From an uncultured bacterium (lineage in GTDB: Bacteria > Actinomycetota > Coriobacteriia > Coriobacteriales > Coriobacteriaceae): 33,135 bases of DNA. The notes under the pieces are model-generated. The model searched no databases, had not been told where the DNA came from, and worked only from the letters and a program-made list of their open reading frames with translations. The position numbers and the translations under genes are program-made. Position 1 is the first letter of the stretch; each line of letters begins with the position of its first letter. Location: assembly GCA_905214615.1 (NCBI GenBank), contig CAJMMX010000018.1, positions 1 through 33,135 of the forward strand. The letters run 5' to 3'. This document shows, one piece after another, positions 1-7,422 of the stretch.

Positions 1-158
1 GTTATTCGTTTGTAAAGCCGAGCCGCGCTTGCGGTAAGGGTCTATCAGATGCCCGTAATAAAGCGCAGCTGACGCGGGCGCTGCCCGATCGAGATCGTAT
101 CTTTCCAAACAGCAAAGCGGGCAGGGTGCCCGCGAGTCGCTTGTATGAAAGGAAGATC

Positions 159-1097
159 ATGCTCGATCAGGCTTATTCTCGTCGTCAGTTCCTCGGCCTC
201 GCTGGTGGTCTTGCCAGCATCGTCGGCCTCGGTCTCGTTGGTTGCGGCGGCGCAGGCGCAACCGACGCCGCCGACAAGGGTAGCGCCGCTGCTGCCGAGT
301 CCGTCTCGGGCGAGGTAACCTACGACGGCGCCTCCTCGTTCCAGGCTCTCGTCGAGGCTGCTGCCGAGAAGTTTATGGATGCCAACCCCGACGTCTCCGT
401 CTCCGGTTCGGGCAACGGTTCGGGCAAGGGCCTGACCGCTGTCGCCGCCGGCACCGTCACCATCGGTAATTCCGATGTCTTCGCCGAGACCAAGCTCGAG
501 GCCGATCAGGTCAAGAACCTCGTCGATCACGAGGTCGCCGTCGTGGGCATGGGCCCCGTCGTCTCCAAGAACGTGACAGTCGACGACCTGACCCTCGAGC
601 AGCTCAAGGGCATCTTCTCCGGCCAGATCACCAACTGGAAGGAGGTCGGCGGCGACGACGCCAAGATCGTCGTTCTCAACCGCAAGGCCGGCTCCGGCAC
701 CCGCGCCACCTTCGAGGCCGCCGTCTTTGGCGACGAGGCCGTCGACTTTAAGGGCGACGCCGAGCTCGACAAGTCCGGCGATGTCCAGACTCAGATGGGC
801 AGCACCGACAACGCCATCTCCTACCTTGACTTCTCGCACTTCGATGACTCCAAGTTCAACGCCATCATGGTCGAGGGCGTCGAGCCCAAGAGCACAAACG
901 TCACCGACGACTCCTTCAAGATCTGGGCGACCGAGCACATGTACTGTGCTAAGGACGCCGACGAGGCCACCACGGCCTTCCTGAAGTTCATGCTTTCCGA
1001 CGACGTCCAAGGCAAACTCGTCGAGGAGCAGGGCTTTATCCCCGTCTCTGCCATGAAGGTCGTCAAGGACGCCAGCGGCAAGGTCTCCACTAAATAG
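159..1097 (+). CDS. pstS: Phosphate ABC transporter substrate-binding lipoprotein PstS
   Basis: Periplasm-side, membrane-anchored receptor that binds inorganic phosphate and delivers it to the PstCAB permease. The N-terminus has a twin-arginine motif (RRQFL, residues 8-12), a hydrophobic stretch and a lipobox LVGC ending at Cys29, so it is probably a Tat-exported lipoprotein. Motifs typical of PstS are present: the GSGNGSGKG loop near residue 85 and the RKAGSGTRATFE segment that contacts phosphate. I chose ATG 159, preceded by AAAGGAAG, over an in-frame GTG at 126. The length of 312 residues is usual. It is the first gene of a pstSCAB operon. The 158 bases upstream hold no gene, and I could not recognise a clear PhoB box. 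Identity is very likely from fold motifs and gene order. Confidence 0.95.
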   Translation: MLDQAYSRRQFLGLAGGLASIVGLGLVGCGGAGATDAADKGSAAAAESVSGEVTYDGASSFQALVEAAAEKFMDANPDVSVSGSGNGSGKGLTAVAAGTVTIGNSDVFAETKLEADQVKNLVDHEVAVVGMGPVVSKNVTVDDLTLEQLKGIFSGQITNWKEVGGDDAKIVVLNRKAGSGTRATFEAAVFGDEAVDFKGDAELDKSGDVQTQMGSTDNAISYLDFSHFDDSKFNAIMVEGVEPKSTNVTDDSFKIWATEHMYCAKDADEATTAFLKFMLSDDVQGKLVEEQGFIPVSAMKVVKDASGKVSTK

Positions 1098-1121
1098 GTA
1101 ATCGCCCCGGAAAGGTTTGCA

Positions 1122-2030
1122 ATGGCAAAACAGCTGCCAAAGCGCGACCTTGAGAACGTGGGCCTGGGCGTCACGGGCGCGTGCGTAGCGCTCGTGACGC
1201 TTGTTGTTGCCGCGCTCATCTTTATGGTCGCCCAAAAGGGTCTCTCGGCTTTTCTCAAGGACGGCGTTTCGGTCGTCGAGTTCTTTACCGGCACCAAATG
1301 GGACCTGGCCAACACGGCCGAAAACGGCCTGCCCTACACCGGCGCCCTGCCCCTGATCGTCACCTCGTTTGCGGTCATGGCGCTCTCCACGCTCATTGCG
1401 CTGCCCATCGCCATCGGCTCTGCCATCTTTGCGGTCGAGATCCAGCCTAAGTTTGGGTCCAAGGTCTTTCAGCCGCTTATTGAGCTTTTGACCGGTATTC
1501 CCTCGGTCGTTTTTGGCCTAATCGGCTTTCACGTGGTCGTCGGCCTTATGAAGAGCGTTTTCCACGCGAGCACGGGCCTGGGTATCTTGCCCGGCGCCAT
1601 CGTGCTAGCCGTCATGATCTTGCCGACGATGACCACGCTTTCGGTCGATGGCCTGCGCGCCGTGCCCAGCAGCTATCGCCAGGGTTCGCTTGCGCTGGGC
1701 TACACCCGCTGGCAGACCATCTGGCACGTGGTACTTAAGTCCGCCATGCCGTCGCTCATGACCGCAGTCATCCTTGGCATGACCCGCGCCTTTGGCGAAA
1801 CGCTCGCCGTGCGCATGGTCATCGGCGGTATTGAGGCCATGCCGACGTCGCTGCTGTCGCCGGCGTCGACCATCACCACCACGCTCACCACGTCCATGGC
1901 GGTCTATGCCGAGGGTTCGGCCCAGGACGACGTCCTGTGGGCACTCGGTCTGCTGCTGATGGGTATGAGCCTCATCTTTATCCTGATCATCCATCTCATT
2001 GGCCGCAAGGGGGCGAAGGCTCGTGGCTAG
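1122..2030 (+). CDS. pstC: Phosphate ABC transporter permease PstC
   Basis: One of the two membrane subunits that form the phosphate channel with PstA. The protein of 302 residues has about six hydrophobic segments. It carries the binding-protein-dependent transport (EAA) loop, seen as ALGYTRWQTIW followed by AVILGMTRAFGETLA, the region that docks onto the PstB ATPase. The ATG is preceded by GGAAAGG. It starts 24 bases after pstS and overlaps pstA by a few bases, so the two permeases are probably translationally coupled. Family assignment rests on these motifs and on position between pstS and pstB. Confidence 0.94.
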   Translation: MAKQLPKRDLENVGLGVTGACVALVTLVVAALIFMVAQKGLSAFLKDGVSVVEFFTGTKWDLANTAENGLPYTGALPLIVTSFAVMALSTLIALPIAIGSAIFAVEIQPKFGSKVFQPLIELLTGIPSVVFGLIGFHVVVGLMKSVFHASTGLGILPGAIVLAVMILPTMTTLSVDGLRAVPSSYRQGSLALGYTRWQTIWHVVLKSAMPSLMTAVILGMTRAFGETLAVRMVIGGIEAMPTSLLSPASTITTTLTTSMAVYAEGSAQDDVLWALGLLLMGMSLIFILIIHLIGRKGAKARG

Positions 2031-2949
2031 CATGCGCATCCACATCGACGAGGCGAGACTCGGGCTTGTCCAAAAGCAGGACCGCATCGCCACGGGCGTG
2101 CTGACGGCGATTGTCGCCATCGTCATGCTTATCGTCGTCTCCATGGTGGCCTACATCCTGTTCGAGGGTATCTCGACGCTGTTCCAACCGGGCTTCCTCA
2201 CGCAGCCCGCGCGCGCCAACGGAACCCAGGGCGGCGTGCTCTACCAGCTGTTCGACTCGTTCTACCTGCTGCTGATCACCTTAGGTATATCGGTGCCCAT
2301 CAGCCTGGGCGGCGCGGTGTTCTTGGTTGAGTACGCGCCGGACGGACCCATCCGCGACATCGCCTCCACCGCCATCGAGACGCTGTCCTCGCTGCCTTCC
2401 ATCGTCGTCGGCATGTTCGGCTTTTTGGTGTTCTCGGTGCAGCTGGGCTGGAAGTATTCCATCATCTCCGGCGCCGTCGCACTCACCATGTTCAACATCC
2501 CCATCCTGGTGCGCGTGATCCAGCAGGCGCTCGAGGACGTGCCGCAGGCCCAGCGCGATGCGTGCCTGGCCATGGGCCTCACCCGTTGGGAGGCTACGCT
2601 GCACATCCTGATTCCCGAGGCCATGCCCGCCATCGTGACCGGCATCGTGCTTTCGGCCGGCCGCGTGTTTGGCGAGGCCGCGGCGCTGCTCTTTACCTCG
2701 GGCATGAGCTCGCCGGTTCGCCTGAATTTCTTGAGCTTTAACCTGTCGTGCCCCACTTGCGCCTGGAACGTGTTCCGCCCCGGCGAGTCGCTCGCCGTGC
2801 ACATCTACAAGATCTATGGCGAGGGCAGCCCCGAGGCCCAGCAGATCGTTTGGGGCACCGCGGCGCTGCTGATGATCTGCGTGCTGCTGTTTAACGTAAT
2901 CGCCCGTATCGTGGGCAAGCAACTGGCAAGGAGGATGACGGCCGAATGA
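2023..2949 (+). CDS. pstA: Phosphate ABC transporter permease PstA
   Basis: Second channel subunit of the Pst phosphate importer. It has about six predicted membrane segments and an EAA-type loop (MGLTRWEATLHI then AGRVFGEAAALLF). I prefer the GTG at 2023, which overlaps the pstC stop and follows AAGGGGGCGAAGG. ATG 2032 is the alternative, and the frame stays open upstream to 1999. A segment near residue 245 contains a Cys pair (SCPTCAW), found in some PstA proteins of this lineage. The 3' end overlaps pstB by ATGA, another sign of coupled translation. About 308 residues, normal for the family. Confidence 0.93.
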   Translation: MASMRIHIDEARLGLVQKQDRIATGVLTAIVAIVMLIVVSMVAYILFEGISTLFQPGFLTQPARANGTQGGVLYQLFDSFYLLLITLGISVPISLGGAVFLVEYAPDGPIRDIASTAIETLSSLPSIVVGMFGFLVFSVQLGWKYSIISGAVALTMFNIPILVRVIQQALEDVPQAQRDACLAMGLTRWEATLHILIPEAMPAIVTGIVLSAGRVFGEAAALLFTSGMSSPVRLNFLSFNLSCPTCAWNVFRPGESLAVHIYKIYGEGSPEAQQIVWGTAALLMICVLLFNVIARIVGKQLARRMTAE

Positions 2950-3818
2950 GCAAGATGAATACAACGCCCGCAACCGAAGCGGCATCGTCCGAGACCCAGG
3001 ACTTTCTGTCGAGCGTGGGGCAAAGCGAAAAGCACGTGCGTGTGAGCGGCAAGGCCGTGAGCGACGAGGTCGTACTCTCCACCAAGGACGTCAACGTGTA
3101 CTATGGCGATCACCATGCGCTGCACAATACGTCGCTCGACTTTCACAAGGGCGAGATCACGGCGCTCATCGGGCCTTCGGGCTGCGGCAAGTCGACCTTC
3201 TTGCGCAGCCTCAACCTCATGAATCGCGAAATTCGCGGCTGTCGCGTGGAGGGCGAGATCAACTACCGCGGCCGCAACGTGAACACCAAGACCGAGAACA
3301 CCTACGAGCTGCGCCGGTCCATTGGCATGGTGTTCCAGCAGCCCAACCCGTTCCGCAAGTCCATTCGCGACAACATCACGTTTGCGCCCAAGCGCCACGG
3401 CATCACCGACCGCGACGAGCTCGACCGCATGGTCGAGGAGAGCTTGCGCGGTGCGGCGCTGTGGGACGAGGTCAAGGACAAGCTGGACAAGAGCGCCTAC
3501 GCGCTTTCGGGCGGCCAGCAGCAGCGTTTGTGCATCGCGCGCACGCTCGCGCTCAACCCCGACGTGATTCTGTTCGACGAGCCCTGCTCGGCGCTCGATC
3601 CCATCTCGACGCTGGCAATCGAGGACCTCATGTCGTCGATCGTTGCCGACCGCGCCATCGTCATCGTGACGCACAACATGGAGCAGGCGTCGCGCGTGTC
3701 CAATCGCACGGCATTCTTCTACATGGGCGATATGGTCGAGTACGACGAGACCGACAAGATTTTCCAACGGCCCAAGGATAAGCGGCTGAATGATTACCTC
3801 ACCGGCATGTTCTCCTAG
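2946..3818 (+). CDS. pstB: Phosphate ABC transporter ATP-binding protein PstB
   Basis: Cytoplasmic ATPase that powers phosphate import. Visible motifs are Walker A GPSGCGKST (residues 76-84), Q-loop MVFQQPNPF (128-136, the PstB-specific form), signature LSGGQQQR (187-194), Walker B VILFDEP (207-213) and the H-loop in IVIVTHNM. The first ~40 residues are an extra, low-complexity extension compared with the usual ~250-residue PstB, but ATG 2946 overlaps the pstA stop and follows AAGGAGG, so I keep it. It closes the operon before a strong terminator. No phoU follows, although phoU often ends pst operons. Confidence 0.96.
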   Translation: MSKMNTTPATEAASSETQDFLSSVGQSEKHVRVSGKAVSDEVVLSTKDVNVYYGDHHALHNTSLDFHKGEITALIGPSGCGKSTFLRSLNLMNREIRGCRVEGEINYRGRNVNTKTENTYELRRSIGMVFQQPNPFRKSIRDNITFAPKRHGITDRDELDRMVEESLRGAALWDEVKDKLDKSAYALSGGQQQRLCIARTLALNPDVILFDEPCSALDPISTLAIEDLMSSIVADRAIVIVTHNMEQASRVSNRTAFFYMGDMVEYDETDKIFQRPKDKRLNDYLTGMFS

Positions 3819-3875
3819 TCCGGGACATGCTTGAGGCCCGCGGCGGCCACAGTCGCCACGGGACTGATTGGAGAG

Positions 3876-3911
3876 GCGGGTCATCTCTTGCGGGAGATGG
3901 CCCGCTTTTTT
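3876..3911 (+). terminator. Rho-independent terminator after the pst operon
   Basis: GCGGGTCATCTC pairs with GAGATGGCCCGC across a TTGCGG loop (one G-T pair), followed directly by six T residues. It lies 58 bases after the pstB stop. Confidence 0.9.
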
Positions 3912-3981
3912 GTGTCGTGTGCGCCCCGCCTTTTCGCTGCTATCATGGACAACGTTGAATTTCTACGAAGGAGCAGGGCAT

Positions 3982-5841
3982 ATGGCGATTCTTTTGGGAT
4001 GCGATTCCATCAGCCTAGAGTTTCCCACCAAGCATATTTTCGATAGCGTGACGCTCGGCGTGGGCGAGGGCGACCGCATTGGTATTGTCGGTAAAAACGG
4101 CGACGGCAAGTCGACGCTGCTGAGCGTGCTCGCCGGCACGCTGGAGCCCGATGACGGACGCGTGACGCACCGCCGCGGCACCACGATCGGTCTACTCGGC
4201 CAAAAGGATCAGCTTGTCGACACCGATACCGTGCATCATGCCGTTGTGGGCGACACGCCCGAGTACGAGTGGGCGTCGAGCCCCCGTACGCGCCAGATCC
4301 TCGCCGGCCTCATTAGCGATGTGCCCTGGGAGGGCATGGTAGGCGAGCTCTCGGGCGGTCAGCGCCGCCGCGTGGACCTCGCGCGCCTGCTGATCGGCGA
4401 CTATGACGTGCTCATGCTCGATGAGCCCACCAACCACCTGGACATGCGCACCATCAACTGGCTTGCGCGTCACTTAAAGGCCCGCTGGCAGCGCGGCCAG
4501 GGCGCCATGCTCGTGGTCACGCACGACCGCTGGTTCTTGGACGAGGTCTGCACCAGCATGTGGGAGGTCCACGACGGCCAGGTCGATCCCTTCGAGGGCG
4601 GCTACTCGGCATATATCCTGCAGCGCGTGGAGCGCGACCGCATGGCCGCCGTTACCGAGGAGCGCCGTCGCAACATGGCGCGCAAGGAGCTCGCGTGGCT
4701 GAGCCGCGGCGCCCAGGCGCGTTCCACCAAGCCCAAGTTTCGCGTTGAGGCTGCTCGCGAGCTGATCGCCGACGTACCGCCCGTGCGTGACGAGCTGGAG
4801 CTCAAGCGCCTTGCCGTGAGCCGCCTAGGCAAGCAGGTCATCAATGTCATCGACGTGGATGCCGGCTATGCGGATACCGATGGTGCGCCCAAGCAGGTGC
4901 TCACCGATGTGACCTGGCTCATCGGCGCGGGCGACCGCTATGGTCTTTTGGGCGAGAACGGCGCCGGCAAGTCGACCTTGCTCGACGTGATCCAGGGCAA
5001 GATTGAGCCCACGCGCGGCCGTGTGAAGATTGGCCAGACGGTGCGCTTTGGCGTTCTGTCGCAGCAGCTCGAGGAACTCGAGCCCTACATGGGTGACACG
5101 ATCCGCGAGGTGCTCGGCAACTATAAGAAGTACTACGTCATCGACGGCAAGGAGACTTCGCCCGAGAAACTTTGCGAGCGCCTGGGCTTTACGACACAGC
5201 AGCTCTGGAGTCGCATCGGCGATCTTTCGGGCGGCCAGCGCCGTCGCCTGTCGCTGCTGCTGACGATCCTGGACGAGCCCAACGTGCTTATCCTGGACGA
5301 GCCCGGCAACGACCTGGATACCGATATGCTGGCGATTGTCGAGGACCTGCTCGACGGCTGGCCCGGCACGCTGATTCTGGTGACGCACGACCGCTTTTTG
5401 ATGGAGCGCGTGACTGACCAGCAGTGGGCGCTGCTCGATGGCCATCTGACGCATATGCCTGGCGGCGTCGACCAGTACCTGCGCCTGTGCAACGCCACCG
5501 CCGAGGGCGAGCCCGTGGGTGCACCGAGCGCCAAGACCGGCACGTTTGACACCGGTGCCGCGGCGGCTGCGGCCGAAAAGCCCAAGTCGAGCGGCCAGCC
5601 CAATGGCCTTTCCAACGCCGAACGCCAGAAGCTTCGCCGCGAGGTGAGCTCGCTCGAGCGCAAAATGGAGACGCAGCGCGCCCGCGTGGAGGAGGCCGAG
5701 GCCGCGATGGCTCAGGTCGACCCCACCAACTACACGGCGCTGGGCGAGCAGCAGACAAAGATCGACGAGGCCCACGCCGCCATGGACGAGTTGGAGATGG
5801 CGTGGCTCGAGGCGAGCGAGAGGCTCGAGGGCGAGGAGTAG
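3982..5841 (+). CDS. ABC-F family ATPase, Uup type
   Basis: Soluble protein of 619 residues with two fused ABC ATPase domains and no membrane segments, the ABC-F layout. Domain 1 has Walker A GKNGDGKST (37-45), LSGGQRRR and VLMLDEPTNHLD. Domain 2 has GENGAGKST (324-332), LSGGQRRR and VLILDEPGNDLD. The linker contains ARKELAWLSRGAQARSTK, characteristic of Uup. The C-terminus (about 535-619) is a charged coiled coil like the Uup DNA-binding tail. ABC-F proteins act on the ribosome, and Uup is also linked to DNA-intermediate processing. The start is ATG 3982 with GAAGGAG eight bases upstream; the frame is open further 5' but unsupported. The Asp in place of Asn in the second Walker B (GND) is a small variation. 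It is followed after 6 bases by an HAD gene, so probably co-transcribed. Confidence 0.9.
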   Translation: MAILLGCDSISLEFPTKHIFDSVTLGVGEGDRIGIVGKNGDGKSTLLSVLAGTLEPDDGRVTHRRGTTIGLLGQKDQLVDTDTVHHAVVGDTPEYEWASSPRTRQILAGLISDVPWEGMVGELSGGQRRRVDLARLLIGDYDVLMLDEPTNHLDMRTINWLARHLKARWQRGQGAMLVVTHDRWFLDEVCTSMWEVHDGQVDPFEGGYSAYILQRVERDRMAAVTEERRRNMARKELAWLSRGAQARSTKPKFRVEAARELIADVPPVRDELELKRLAVSRLGKQVINVIDVDAGYADTDGAPKQVLTDVTWLIGAGDRYGLLGENGAGKSTLLDVIQGKIEPTRGRVKIGQTVRFGVLSQQLEELEPYMGDTIREVLGNYKKYYVIDGKETSPEKLCERLGFTTQQLWSRIGDLSGGQRRRLSLLLTILDEPNVLILDEPGNDLDTDMLAIVEDLLDGWPGTLILVTHDRFLMERVTDQQWALLDGHLTHMPGGVDQYLRLCNATAEGEPVGAPSAKTGTFDTGAAAAAAEKPKSSGQPNGLSNAERQKLRREVSSLERKMETQRARVEEAEAAMAQVDPTNYTALGEQQTKIDEAHAAMDELEMAWLEASERLEGEE

Positions 5842-5847
5842 GCGAGG

Positions 5848-6618
5848 ATGATCAAGGCCGCGTTTTTCGATATCGACGGCACGTTGCTGAGCTTTAAGAC
5901 CCATCGGATTCCGGCGTCGGCGCAGCAGGTGCTCGACAGCTTTCATGAGCAGGGGATTGCGTGCGTGATCGCCACGGGTCGCCCGACCTATCAGATGCCC
6001 GATTGGCTGTTCGAATTGGGTTGGGATGCGTACATTACGCTCTCGGGCCAGCACTGCTTTGATGCCGAGGGGGTTTACCGCAGCTGCCCGATCGATCCGG
6101 ACGACGTTGCGGTGATCGTGGACCAGGTGGCGCAGGGACGTTACGACTCGCTGTGTATGCAGGGCGAGAACTCGTTTGTGAACCGCCTGTCCGAGCGCGT
6201 GGTGACGGCCGGCAACAACGCGGGGATCGTCTACCACGAGGAACCGTTTGAGCGCGCCTTTGACGCACCGGTCTACCAGTTCTGCGCCTTTGTGGACCCG
6301 GCCGACGAGCATATCGTGACCGATGCGGTGTCGCATTCGCTCACTACGCGCTGGTGCGATCTGTTCTGCGACATTATTCCGGCAAACGGCGGCAAGGACC
6401 TGGGTGTGGCGGCGACGCTGGAGCGCCTGGGCATCGACGCGAGCGAGGCGATTGCCTTTGGCGACGGCGAGAACGACCTGTCGATGTTCTCGGCCGTGGG
6501 CACAAGTGTGGCAATGGGCAACGCGCAGGCGACCGTGAAGGCCGCAGCGACCTACGTAACGACCGCCGTGGATGACGACGGCATCTACAACGCCGCGAAG
6601 CACTTTGGCCTCGTGTAG
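5848..6618 (+). CDS. Cof-type HAD-superfamily hydrolase
   Basis: Cytosolic sugar-phosphate or cofactor phosphatase of the HAD superfamily (256 residues). Motif I is DIDGTL (catalytic Asp8 and Asp10), motif II lies in CVIATGR, the conserved Lys is in GGKDLGV, and motif IV is GDGENDLSMF. The large C2 cap between motifs II and III marks the Cof/YbiV group, whose members hydrolyse varied phosphorylated substrates, so the actual substrate cannot be told. The ATG follows GGCGAGG, 6 bases after the ABC-F stop, which suggests one transcript. Confidence 0.9.
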   Translation: MIKAAFFDIDGTLLSFKTHRIPASAQQVLDSFHEQGIACVIATGRPTYQMPDWLFELGWDAYITLSGQHCFDAEGVYRSCPIDPDDVAVIVDQVAQGRYDSLCMQGENSFVNRLSERVVTAGNNAGIVYHEEPFERAFDAPVYQFCAFVDPADEHIVTDAVSHSLTTRWCDLFCDIIPANGGKDLGVAATLERLGIDASEAIAFGDGENDLSMFSAVGTSVAMGNAQATVKAAATYVTTAVDDDGIYNAAKHFGLV

Positions 6619-6625
6619 CTGCGAC

Positions 6626-6674
6626 CCGGCACTTGGGGACGCTCCTTATCTGCCGGCAGCTGGGGACACTCCTT
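6626..6674. repeat. Tandem pair of a 22-nt GC-rich repeat
   Basis: Two copies (6626-6647 and 6653-6674) of CCGGCA..TGGGGAC.CTCCTT match at 19 of 22 positions. They sit just after the HAD gene, and a third partial GGGGCGTTCCC follows. The function is unknown; similar GGGGAC...CC elements look like interspersed repeats of this lineage (inference). Confidence 0.55.
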
Positions 6675-6826
6675 GCGGGGCGTTCCCATTTTGTTTTCGT
6701 CCCGCACGTTTTGTGAAACGCGGCTAACTTTTTGGTCAATGCAGTAAGACATGGTCAACTTTTGCGGTAAAGTAAGCCAAGGAAAGTATCAGAAGGCTAA
6801 CTAGCAATCATCGCGAAAGGCGGCCC

Positions 6827-7204
6827 ATGGCCCTACGTGAATCCGGAGAAGACTATCTCGAATCGATCTACGTTCTGTCGCAGCGCCAAGGCACGGTGCG
6901 CTCAATCGACGTCGCCGAATACCTGGGCGTGACCAAGGCGAGCGTTTCCAAGGCCATGGCGACGCTGGAAAGCAACGGCTATGTCGAAATGGGCAAGCGC
7001 GACGTTCATCTGACGGAGCGTGGTCTGGAGGTCGCTCGCCAAATGTGGGAGCGCCACTGCTTTTTTGTGGGGCTGCTCGAGGACGCAGGCGTTTCGGCAG
7101 AGGTTGCCTCGCAAGAGGGCTGCCACATGGAGCACTGCCTAAGCGAGGAAAGCTTTGAGAAGCTAAGGGCAATGCTGGGCCGGGACGGCGACCGGGATCA
7201 GTAA
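6827..7204 (+). CDS. DtxR/MntR-family metal-dependent transcriptional regulator (short form)
   Basis: DNA-binding metalloregulator of 125 residues. Residues 1-65 form the winged helix-turn-helix seen in DtxR/MntR proteins (SGEDYLESIYVLSQ, then VAEYLGVTKASVSKAMATLESNGYV). Residues ~66-125 form the metal-binding and dimerisation part, with candidate ligands in MWERHCFF and EEGC-like HMEHCLS segments. The C-terminal SH3-like domain of full-length DtxR is absent, as in MntR. Such proteins repress iron or manganese uptake genes when metal-loaded. ATG 6827 is preceded by GAAAGG. The upstream 120 bases contain TGGTCAA twice, 21 bases apart, possibly operator half-sites. An IdeR-like box occurs 9 kb away before a nitroreductase. 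Which metal it senses is not decidable here. Confidence 0.87.
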   Translation: MALRESGEDYLESIYVLSQRQGTVRSIDVAEYLGVTKASVSKAMATLESNGYVEMGKRDVHLTERGLEVARQMWERHCFFVGLLEDAGVSAEVASQEGCHMEHCLSEESFEKLRAMLGRDGDRDQ

Positions 7205-7282
7205 CCCCATCAACCAAGTCTAACTCAGCCAAGGAACCCCGCCAGCAAGCGATGCCCAAGAACCACCGGCGATGTTGCCGCA

Positions 7283-7409
7283 GGTCCCGGCAGGGATGTC
7301 CCCTCCAAAACATTCCGCAAGTGGCCCCGTTGTCTATAGCCCCGTAGGAGCAGGACAACGGGGCCACATTTGCCGAGGACGTTTTGGAGGGGACATCCCT
7401 GCCGGGACC
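7283..7409. repeat. 127-bp nested inverted repeat between convergent genes
   Basis: The outer arms are a perfect 29-bp inverted repeat (7283-7311 and 7381-7409) that begins GGTCCCGGCAGGG. Inside lies a second perfect 14-bp inverted repeat, GTGGCCCCGTTGTC (7321-7334) with its complement at 7354-7367. It lies between the ends of the DtxR-family gene (+) and the P-type ATPase gene (-). It could serve as a two-way terminator, although no long T run follows. The layered symmetry also fits a MITE-like mobile element. No transposase is present. Confidence 0.8.
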
Positions 7410-7422
7410 GTCCGAGTACAAG

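Noticed and set aside
45..1235. Minus-strand 396-codon frame opposite pstS
   Set aside because: It lies opposite a clear pstS with matching codon bias; its composition is repetitive Gly/Asp/Val, typical of an antisense shadow in GC-rich DNA.
4825..6603. Minus-strand 592-codon frame opposite the ABC-F and HAD genes
   Set aside because: It covers two well-supported genes, has an Arg/His/Ala-rich shadow composition and no motif.
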